A DNA stretch of 13,524 bases, from positions 1 to 13,524 of the forward strand of contig JAIFMR010000107.1 in NCBI GenBank assembly GCA_020048255.1. Reading direction: 5' to 3'. Position numbers and translations under genes: made by a program. Position 1 is the stretch's first letter. Each line of letters begins with the position of its first letter. The notes below the pieces were generated by a model. It did no database searches. It saw only the letters and a program-made list of their open reading frames with translations, and was not told where the DNA came from. Origin of the DNA: Rhodoferax sp. Lineage in GTDB: Bacteria > Pseudomonadota > Gammaproteobacteria > Burkholderiales > Burkholderiaceae_C. Of this stretch, positions 6,616 to 13,524 are shown one piece after another.

Positions 6616-6619
6616 AGGG
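6614..6619 (+). promoter_or_regulatory. Ribosome binding site of ndvB
   Basis: AAAGGG lies six bases before GTG 6626 and overlaps the stop codon of the small upstream ORF. It supports GTG as the start; the first in-frame ATG, at 6839, would remove conserved N-terminal sequence. Confidence 0.6.
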
Positions 6620-6625
6620 CGCAGG

Positions 6626-9600
6626 GTGCGTTCCAAACTGCTCAGCCTGCTGCCTGACGCCCCCGGCCCGTTATGCGACATTCTGAACGCCGACCGCGGC
6701 GGCGTTCAGAGTCCCATCCGTTCAGAGATATTCGGCCCCCAACGCTTTGCACAACACGGCCGCAGCCTGGCGCAAACTCACCGCGCGGCCCGAGTCAAGT
6801 GGCACACCGCCAATTTTTTCCCCCGCGTCAAAGGCAATATGGCGGCCTTGCGCCAGGCTCATACCTACATTGGTGAACAAGCCAGCACAGGTTATGACAT
6901 CAGCCCCGCTGCCGAATGGCTGCTCGACAACTTTCACCTGGTAGAAGCGCAGCTCAAGGAGATCAACGAGGGCCTGCCGCGCAGCTACTTTCTGACCTTG
7001 CCCATGTTGCAAGACGAGCCACTGGCGGGCCTGCCACGCATTTACGGCGTGGCCTGGGCCTTTGTGGCACACACCGACGGTGCCTTTGACGAGCAACTGC
7101 TGATCCAGTTTCTGACTGCGTACGAAGAGGTTCGCGAGCTCAACCTGAACGAAATGTGGGCTTTCCCGACCACGCTGCGGGTGGTGCTGATCGAAAACCT
7201 GCGCCGCCTGGCCGAACGCATTGCCTGCAACAAGGGCGCGCGCGAAGCAGCCAACCTGTGTTTCGATGCCATTGATCGCTACACCATCGGTGAGCTGGAC
7301 CAACTGCTGGGCCTGCTGCATGCCCGCGGCGTAGGCCGGGTGTTTTTGCTGCAAATGGCCTTGCGCATGCAAGACGAACGCATCACACGGCAAGACAACG
7401 AACGCCCCGAATTGCAAGCCTGGCTAAACCATGCCCTGCCCGACCCCACCAGCGTGCAGACGCAGCAGGGAGCCGACCAGGCCGCTGACAACCTGAGTGT
7501 CAGCAACGCCATGACCTCACTGAAGGCGGTGGGTGACGCCGACTGGCCCGACATCATTGCCCGCACCAGTGCATTGATGCGGCTGATGCTGACCTCGCCA
7601 GTATTTGACGCTGAAGACACCACCACGCGTGACCAAAGCCTGCATGCGATTGAGCGGTTGGCGCGGCGCAGCGGCCAATCCGAGGTGATGGTGGCGCGGC
7701 AACTGCTGGCGCTCATGAGTACCTCTGGCACCGTCTGGCAGGCGCGTTCGGTGGCGGCCCATTGGCTGCACGGCTCGGGGCAACCCGAATTGCTGCACGC
7801 GCTGGGTCTGAGCGATTTTCGGGCACGGGTCGGGTTGTTTGTATCCCGACGCCTGACCCTGCCACTCTACCTGGGCACCCTGCTCGCCGCTCTGGCTGGG
7901 TTGCTGTGGCTGCTGCTGCGGCAAAGTTCCAGCCCCATGGGTTGGGCCGCTTTGCCAGTGGTCCTGCTGGCGCTGTTTCCAGCCTCCGAGGCCGTGGTGG
8001 CAGTCATCAACCGCCTGATCAGCGAGTCGGCCCGACCCGACCATTTGCCACGCCTGGCCCTGAGTGAAGGCATTCCCTCTGCGCACCGCGTCATGGTGGT
8101 GATTCCGGCCATGCTCAGTGGAGCGGCGGCAGCCAAGGAACTGGTGCACCAGCTGCACCTGCATTACCTGGCCAACCCGGAACCCCAGGCACAGTTTGCC
8201 CTGCTCACCGATTGGCCCGACGCCGCCACTGCACAGACAGCGCAAGACACGCCCGCGCTGGACAGTGCGACCGCGCTGATTGCGGCCCTCAACGCCCGCC
8301 ACCCCAGCGACCCGCAGATCCTGGACGGTGCACCACGCTTTATCTTGTTGCACCGGGAGCGCCTGTTCAGCCAGACCGAACAACGCTGGATTGGCTGGGA
8401 GCGTAAACGCGGCAAGCTGGAGCAATTGGTGGCCGCTCTGGCCACGGGGCAGCCCGCGGCATTCCTCGACTTGGGCAACAACTCGCACATGGCAGACCAG
8501 GTGGCCTATATCGTCACCCTGGACAGCGACACCCAACTGCCACCCGGCAAGCTGCGTGAACTGGTGGGCGTAGCGGCTCACCCCCACAACCAGCCCCTGC
8601 TGGACGCCACGGGCCGCAGGGTGTTGGCTGGCTACGGCATTTTGCAGCCCCGAGTGGCCACACCGCTGCCCAGCTGTGGCGAATTCACGCTCTACCACTG
8701 GCTGTTTGCCGGCCAATGCGGCATTGACCCCTATAGCGCGGCCAGTTCCGAGGTCTACCAGGACCTTTTCTCTGAAGGAACTTTCACCGGCAAAGGCTTG
8801 ATTCATGTGCAGGCCATGCATGCGGTGCTGTCGGGTCGTCTGCCCGAGGGCCAGGTCCTCAGCCATGACCTGATCGAGGGCTCGATCGCGCGCTGTGCTG
8901 CCGTGACCGATATTTCGGTGATTGAAAACGCCCCCTTTCATGCCGATGTGGCCGCCTCCCGAGTCCACCGCTGGACGCGTGGCGACTGGCAACTGTTGCC
9001 GTTTTTACTGCAACCCAAACGTTATGGCCTGAACGCCATTCACCGCTGGAAAATGCTGGACAACCTGCGCCGCTCCCTGGTGGCGCCTTTGTCCATGGGT
9101 CTGCTGGTGCTGAGCCTGGCGGGACAGATCATGTCGCCATGGGTCGCGCTGATGCTGGTCCTGGCGGCCTTTTCTGCAGGGCCGCTGATGGGTGCCACCG
9201 CGGGCCTGTCGCCCAGCCGGGACGACATTGCCAAACGGCATTTTTACCGCGAAGCCCTGCTGGATCTGGTGCGCGCTGTGCTGGGTGGCGTCTGGCTGCT
9301 GGCCCAGCTGTTGCAGCAAGCCATCCATAGCCTGGATGCGATCCTGCGCGCGCTGTACCGCATGACGGTGAGCCACCGGCACCTGCTGCAATGGACCACT
9401 GCGGCGGCAGCCCAGTCCCAGGCCCAAACCGGGTTGCCGGCCTTGCTGCGGCAGCACTGGAAGGAGCCGGCTGTGGCGCTGCTGCTGGGGGTGTGGCTTG
9501 CTGGCACTACCCCAACGCCCTGGTTAAGCGGGTTCTTGTGCCTGCTGTGGGGCGCCTCACCGGTCTGGACCTGGTGGGTCAGCCGGGTCGCGCCGAATTA

Positions 9601-12600
9601 CCCCAACGCCCAGCTGCAGCGCAGCGAGCAGGACTATCTGCACGGCGTCGCACGGGACACCTGGCGCCTGTTTGAACGCTGTGTCGGCCCCCAGGACAAC
9701 CACCTGCCACCAGACAATCTGCAAGTGGTCCCGCACGACATGGTGGCGCACCGCACCTCCCCCACCAATATGGGCATGTACCTGCTCAGTGCGGCGTGCG
9801 CTCGGCAATTTGGCTGGATCGGCACCCAGGAATTGCTCGTACGACTGGAAGCCACGCTGGCGACGCTGCTGCGGCTGGAACGCTACCGCGGTCACTTCAT
9901 GAACTGGTACGACACCGAAACCTGCGCCCCCTTGTTGCCGATGTACGTGTCAACCGTCGACAGCGGCAACCTCAGTGCCCACCTGCTGACCGTGGCCCAG
10001 GCTTGCCTGGAGTTTGCCCAGCAACCGGACGCTACTGCCGCCTGCCAGCAGGCGTTGGCACAGGCCCGGGCTCGGCTGTTGCCCCTGGTTGGACAGCGCT
10101 GCCAGTTGACGGCGGCACAACGACAGCAACTGGGCTGGCTGCTGGCAGACCACCGCGCCACCCGGCGTTCGTTGCGCCTGGAGCAACAGGCCGCACTGGC
10201 GCCAGACACCCTCGCATCGGCCAACCCGACACGACTGCGATTACACGCCCTGGCCCAGGCCCTGATCAGTCTGGCCTGGCAAGCTCAATTTGACTTTTTG
10301 TACAGCAAAAAACGCCATCTGCTGCACATCGGCTATCGGGTGGCAGAGCACCAGCGCGATGCCGGGTATTACGACCTGCTGGCGTCCGAGTCGCGGCTCA
10401 GCAGCCTGCTGGGCATCGCCCGTGGCGATGTCCCGGTACGGCACTGGGCGCACTTGGGTCGGACATTTTTTGCCGTGGGTGCCGATGCCGGCTTGCGCTC
10501 CTGGACTGGCTCCATGTTCGAGTACCTGATGCCCAGCCTGGTTCTCAACGAACCGCATGGCAGTGTCTTGTTTGATGCCTGTCGCTCGGCACTTCGCGAA
10601 CAACTGGCCTTTGCTGCACAGCACGGGGTGCCCTGGGGCATTTCCGAATCGGCCTATGCCGCCAGTGACCACACCCTGGCCTACCAGTACGCACCCCAGG
10701 GCGTGCCCCGGTTGGCGTTGCGCCGCACCCCACCTGACGATCTGGTCGTGGCACCCTACGCCACCGCACTGGCGGCCATGTTGGCACCCCACCGCGCCAC
10801 CTTGAATTTTCTGGCCCTGGAAAAGCTCGGTGCGCGGGGCCAATACGGTTTCATTGAATCACTGGACTACACCGTGGCACGTCGGGTGGGCACAGAAGCC
10901 TTTGTACCGGTAGCCACCTTCATGGCACACCATCAGGGCATGACCGTGGTGGCCCTGGCCAATGTATTGCTCGGCGGTGCTGCCCAGCGCTGGGGCATGG
11001 CCAACGCACCGCTGCAGGCGGTCTCGTCCTTGCTGCACGAGCGGGTGCCGCGCGAAGTCTCCAAGCTGCACGCCCCACCGGTGGCACTGCCGCGCCAGAC
11101 CCAGCGCCGCCAACCGGTCGGACTGCTGCGCGAGGTCATTCCCGGGCTGGCGGCCATCGAACCCACCCATCTGCTGTCCAATGGACGTTACAGCGTGCAA
11201 TTGCGCGCCAATGGTGCAGGCACCAGCAACTGGGATCAAAACGGCATCATGCGCCAGCGCGACGACGCGCTGCGTGATGACCGGGGCAGCTTCTTTTACT
11301 TGCGCCGGGGTAAGCTGTCTGCACCGCATTCCCTGACCCAGCACCCGGCACCCGACCCGCAAGCAATCTACAGCAGTGTGTTTCATGCCGACCGGGTGTG
11401 TTTTGACGCCCATTGGCCTGACCTTCAGACCCACATCACGGTCTGGGTCAGCCCGGAAGACGACATCGAGTTTCGCCAGGTGGAGTTGCGCAACCTCAGC
11501 GACGCACCGCTGGAAGTGGAACTGCTGTCCGCCTTTGAAGTGGCGCTGTCCGATGCGCGTGGTGACGAGGCACATCCGGCTTTCATGAACCTTTTTGTCA
11601 GTGCCCAGTGGTTGAGCTCGCACCAGGCACTGCTGCTCGAGCGCAAACCCCGGCTGCCCACAGAGTCCGGCCTGAAGCTGGCGCACTTCATTACCGATAG
11701 CACCACACCCTTTACCAGCCTGGGCTTGACGACAGATCGCCTGGCGTGGCAGGGCCGCAATCGCTCCCGCAGCCAGCCCTGGGCCCGGCTGGATCCCGCC
11801 CCCGATTCATCATCTTCTGACCCGCTGCACACGCTGAACACCGGCTTGGACCCGGTTTGTGCGCTGGGGGTCACCTTGCACATCGCCCCGGGTGCCAAGG
11901 CCCGCTTCACCCTGGCCACGGCCGTGGCCAGCAAAACCGACACCCTGCGCGCTGTCATCGACAAATACCGCCAAACCAGCAATGTCCAGCGCGCTTCGCT
12001 GATCTCGGCCACCCTGACCGGCATCCGATTGCGTGCGCTGCGCATCAATGCCGACAACTTCACGGCCATGCAAACCCTGACCAGTGCCCTGGTGATGAAC
12101 CTGACCCGGGCTCAAGCGCGCGCCGTGCGCCCCCAAGGCGCCACCGAGGTGTGTGACAAACGCTTGCTCTGGCGCTTTGAGATCTCGGGCGACCGCCCCA
12201 TCATTCTGGTCCTGGTGAATGCAACGCAGGGCCTGGGGCTGCTGCGTGTGCTCGCGCAGTCCCTGGGGCTCTGGTTGTGGAGCAATGTGCCCTGCGATCT
12301 GGTGGTCATCAACGCCGAACCGACCTCGTATCTGATGACACTCGACCGCGAGATTGCGGCGCTGCGCGATCGCCACGCTGCGGACTGCAGCGCCAAGGCA
12401 GGCATGGCTGTGACCCGGCTGCACCTGCTGCGCGCCGAAGAGTTGTCGCACCCGGAGCTCAACACCCTGCACAGCCTGGCGCGGGTGGTGCTGCATGCCG
12501 ATGGCAGGCCACTGACCCACCATGTGCAGGAACTGTTGCACCTGCACGCCATGGCACAAACACGGCGGCAAGAAACGCCGGGAACCGCATGGGCCCTGCC

Positions 12601-13524
12601 CGTTCCTGACACCGAAGCCCCTCAGGCTACACGCGGTGAATTTGCCGCCATTTCGGGCGATTTCAGTTTTGACGTGACTGCCCAACTGCGCCCGCAACGG
12701 CCCTGGATCAACGTGCTGGCCAACCCCGACTTTGGCGCGCATCTTTCCGAGGCGGGTGGCGGCTACACCTGGGCTGTCAACAGCCGGCTCAACCAGCTGA
12801 CCGCTTGGTCGAATGACCCGGTGGGTGACCCGCCGTCCGAGTGGTTCTTGCTGCAAAACACCAGAACCAAGGAACTCTGGTCCACGGTACCCGGTGCGGG
12901 TGTGGCCGCTGCATTGACCTACCGGGTGACGCACGGACCGGGCATGAGCACCATAGTGCACCAACATGGCGACCTTGAAGTCACCACCCGCTGGTGCGTG
13001 GACCCTGAGACCAGCGTCAAACAGATCAGCCTGAGCCTCATCAACCATGGCCACAAACGATTGCACCTGCGACTGATCGGTATTGCCGAGTGGTTGATGG
13101 GTGCCAGCCGCGCCGACCGCAGTACCGTGCGTACCGCACCCTACTGTGAGCCCGGCCTGACGGCCCTGCTGTGCACCCAGCGCGATCGCGCTGCCGGCTT
13201 TGGCGACGGCACGGCATTTTTCAGCGTGACCGACACCTCGGTTCACTTGGCAGACTGGACCTGTGACCGCCGCGAGCTGTTCGACACCGACAGCCGCTTG
13301 TTTGTGGCGGATGTCTTTGGCCAGCGCAGTGGCGACGGCCTGGACCCCTGCGCCGCCGTGTCCACCCACCTGGTGCTGGGTGCCGGCCAGTCGGCCCAGG
13401 TAACGTTTCTTCTTGGCTATGCCGATCATGCTGACGCGGCTCGCGCCTTGCTCAAAGCCGCAGCTGGGGTGCCAGCCGACCAGCGGCAAGAGCGGGTTAG
13501 CACCCGCTGGAACAAGTTGCTGGG
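6626..13524 (+). CDS. ndvB: Cyclic beta-1,2-glucan synthase (NdvB/ChvB/Cgs), partial, C-terminus off the right edge
   Basis: This inner-membrane enzyme builds cyclic beta-1,2-glucan from UDP-glucose; the product is an osmoregulated periplasmic glucan. The frame is open for 2299 codons to the window end, without frameshift. The in-frame stop at 6596-6598 and a good ribosome binding site favour GTG 6626. The N-terminal region carries SPIRSEIFG, EWLLDNFHLVEAQ and YGVAWAFVAHTD. Membrane segments at about 412-460 lead into the GT84 glycosyltransferase (about 488-800), with D633-S-D635, H747-D748 and an RVHRW motif (779-783). More membrane segments follow at about 820-860 and 950-987. The glycoamylase-like region (about 1000-1440) has HRTSPTN from 1042 and FMAHHQGM from 1432. 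GH94-type beta-sandwich regions begin near 1520 and 2010. Known enzymes have about 2800-2900 residues, so roughly 500 are missing, including the GH94 phosphorylase active site that controls ring size. Confidence 0.95.
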   Translation, partial: MRSKLLSLLPDAPGPLCDILNADRGGVQSPIRSEIFGPQRFAQHGRSLAQTHRAARVKWHTANFFPRVKGNMAALRQAHTYIGEQASTGYDISPAAEWLLDNFHLVEAQLKEINEGLPRSYFLTLPMLQDEPLAGLPRIYGVAWAFVAHTDGAFDEQLLIQFLTAYEEVRELNLNEMWAFPTTLRVVLIENLRRLAERIACNKGAREAANLCFDAIDRYTIGELDQLLGLLHARGVGRVFLLQMALRMQDERITRQDNERPELQAWLNHALPDPTSVQTQQGADQAADNLSVSNAMTSLKAVGDADWPDIIARTSALMRLMLTSPVFDAEDTTTRDQSLHAIERLARRSGQSEVMVARQLLALMSTSGTVWQARSVAAHWLHGSGQPELLHALGLSDFRARVGLFVSRRLTLPLYLGTLLAALAGLLWLLLRQSSSPMGWAALPVVLLALFPASEAVVAVINRLISESARPDHLPRLALSEGIPSAHRVMVVIPAMLSGAAAAKELVHQLHLHYLANPEPQAQFALLTDWPDAATAQTAQDTPALDSATALIAALNARHPSDPQILDGAPRFILLHRERLFSQTEQRWIGWERKRGKLEQLVAALATGQPAAFLDLGNNSHMADQVAYIVTLDSDTQLPPGKLRELVGVAAHPHNQPLLDATGRRVLAGYGILQPRVATPLPSCGEFTLYHWLFAGQCGIDPYSAASSEVYQDLFSEGTFTGKGLIHVQAMHAVLSGRLPEGQVLSHDLIEGSIARCAAVTDISVIENAPFHADVAASRVHRWTRGDWQLLPFLLQPKRYGLNAIHRWKMLDNLRRSLVAPLSMGLLVLSLAGQIMSPWVALMLVLAAFSAGPLMGATAGLSPSRDDIAKRHFYREALLDLVRAVLGGVWLLAQLLQQAIHSLDAILRALYRMTVSHRHLLQWTTAAAAQSQAQTGLPALLRQHWKEPAVALLLGVWLAGTTPTPWLSGFLCLLWGASPVWTWWVSRVAPNYPNAQLQRSEQDYLHGVARDTWRLFERCVGPQDNHLPPDNLQVVPHDMVAHRTSPTNMGMYLLSAACARQFGWIGTQELLVRLEATLATLLRLERYRGHFMNWYDTETCAPLLPMYVSTVDSGNLSAHLLTVAQACLEFAQQPDATAACQQALAQARARLLPLVGQRCQLTAAQRQQLGWLLADHRATRRSLRLEQQAALAPDTLASANPTRLRLHALAQALISLAWQAQFDFLYSKKRHLLHIGYRVAEHQRDAGYYDLLASESRLSSLLGIARGDVPVRHWAHLGRTFFAVGADAGLRSWTGSMFEYLMPSLVLNEPHGSVLFDACRSALREQLAFAAQHGVPWGISESAYAASDHTLAYQYAPQGVPRLALRRTPPDDLVVAPYATALAAMLAPHRATLNFLALEKLGARGQYGFIESLDYTVARRVGTEAFVPVATFMAHHQGMTVVALANVLLGGAAQRWGMANAPLQAVSSLLHERVPREVSKLHAPPVALPRQTQRRQPVGLLREVIPGLAAIEPTHLLSNGRYSVQLRANGAGTSNWDQNGIMRQRDDALRDDRGSFFYLRRGKLSAPHSLTQHPAPDPQAIYSSVFHADRVCFDAHWPDLQTHITVWVSPEDDIEFRQVELRNLSDAPLEVELLSAFEVALSDARGDEAHPAFMNLFVSAQWLSSHQALLLERKPRLPTESGLKLAHFITDSTTPFTSLGLTTDRLAWQGRNRSRSQPWARLDPAPDSSSSDPLHTLNTGLDPVCALGVTLHIAPGAKARFTLATAVASKTDTLRAVIDKYRQTSNVQRASLISATLTGIRLRALRINADNFTAMQTLTSALVMNLTRAQARAVRPQGATEVCDKRLLWRFEISGDRPIILVLVNATQGLGLLRVLAQSLGLWLWSNVPCDLVVINAEPTSYLMTLDREIAALRDRHAADCSAKAGMAVTRLHLLRAEELSHPELNTLHSLARVVLHADGRPLTHHVQELLHLHAMAQTRRQETPGTAWALPVPDTEAPQATRGEFAAISGDFSFDVTAQLRPQRPWINVLANPDFGAHLSEAGGGYTWAVNSRLNQLTAWSNDPVGDPPSEWFLLQNTRTKELWSTVPGAGVAAALTYRVTHGPGMSTIVHQHGDLEVTTRWCVDPETSVKQISLSLINHGHKRLHLRLIGIAEWLMGASRADRSTVRTAPYCEPGLTALLCTQRDRAAGFGDGTAFFSVTDTSVHLADWTCDRRELFDTDSRLFVADVFGQRSGDGLDPCAAVSTHLVLGAGQSAQVTFLLGYADHADAARALLKAAAGVPADQRQERVSTRWNKLL
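6682..6710 (+). repeat. 10-bp perfect inverted repeat inside the start of ndvB
   Basis: TCTGAACGCC (6682-6691) and GGCGTTCAGA (6701-6710) are perfect complements around a nine-base GC-rich loop. The hairpin lies within codons 19-29, just before the conserved SPIRSEIFG segment. It could slow early translation or control expression, but it could also be a chance result of GC-rich coding. Confidence 0.55.

Noticed and set aside
6722..7417. 231-codon ORF on the minus strand
   Set aside because: It is antisense to the conserved N-terminal region of ndvB and resembles no known protein.
7517..8992. 491-codon ORF on the minus strand
   Set aside because: It is antisense to the conserved glycosyltransferase part of ndvB, and its composition is typical of a shadow frame.
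11810..13489. 559-codon ORF on the minus strand
   Set aside because: It is antisense to the GH94 region of ndvB, with no recognisable domain and no ribosome binding site seen.

Overview
The window looks like chromosomal DNA from a high-GC Gram-negative bacterium, most likely a betaproteobacterium of the Burkholderiales, family Comamonadaceae (Rhodoferax/Polaromonas-like). This is inferred from GC-rich codon use, the style of the lipoprotein signals (a cysteine followed by GGGDD), an AT-rich 'GCTA...TAGC' intergenic palindrome, and the protein families present. No RNA genes, CRISPR array, insertion sequence or phage genes are visible.

Left third, minus strand (about 1-2890): three genes read leftwards. 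They are a 168-aa protein with a C-terminal Xre/MbcA/ParS (DUF2384)-like segment, a NodT-type outer-membrane efflux lipoprotein, and a MacA/HlyD-type periplasmic adaptor cut by the left edge. The last two overlap by four bases (ATGA) and are surely co-transcribed. The inner-membrane transporter (a MacB-type ABC or an RND protein) should lie just outside the left edge.

Middle (2891-6358): a 313-base divergent intergenic region carries two inverted repeats, one a long imperfect hairpin of about 98 bases. It is followed on the plus strand by a secreted lipoprotein with three bacterial Ig-like (Big_5) domains and a C-terminal DUF3494 ice-binding domain. After an 86-base gap holding a strong 12-bp hairpin comes an OmpA-type porin with a Pro/Ala linker and a peptidoglycan-binding domain. 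Both proteins belong to the outer envelope, and their spacing suggests a two-gene unit.

Right half (6359-13524): a possible 80-aa small membrane protein is followed at once by a very long gene running off the right edge. It encodes a cyclic beta-1,2-glucan synthase (NdvB/ChvB/Cgs). 2299 residues are visible: the N-terminal region, the GT84 glycosyltransferase, membrane segments, the glycoamylase-like domain and the beginning of the GH94 part. The GH94 catalytic end is missing.

Taken together the window is about the cell envelope: drug or metabolite efflux, a surface ice-binding/adhesion lipoprotein, an outer membrane-peptidoglycan anchor, and osmoregulated periplasmic glucan. A joint role in cold or osmotic stress is an attractive inference but is not proven by the sequence. 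The least explained items are the long inverted repeat at 2977-3074, the antitoxin-like gene heading the efflux operon without a toxin partner, and the small ORF whose stop codon overlaps the ndvB ribosome binding site.
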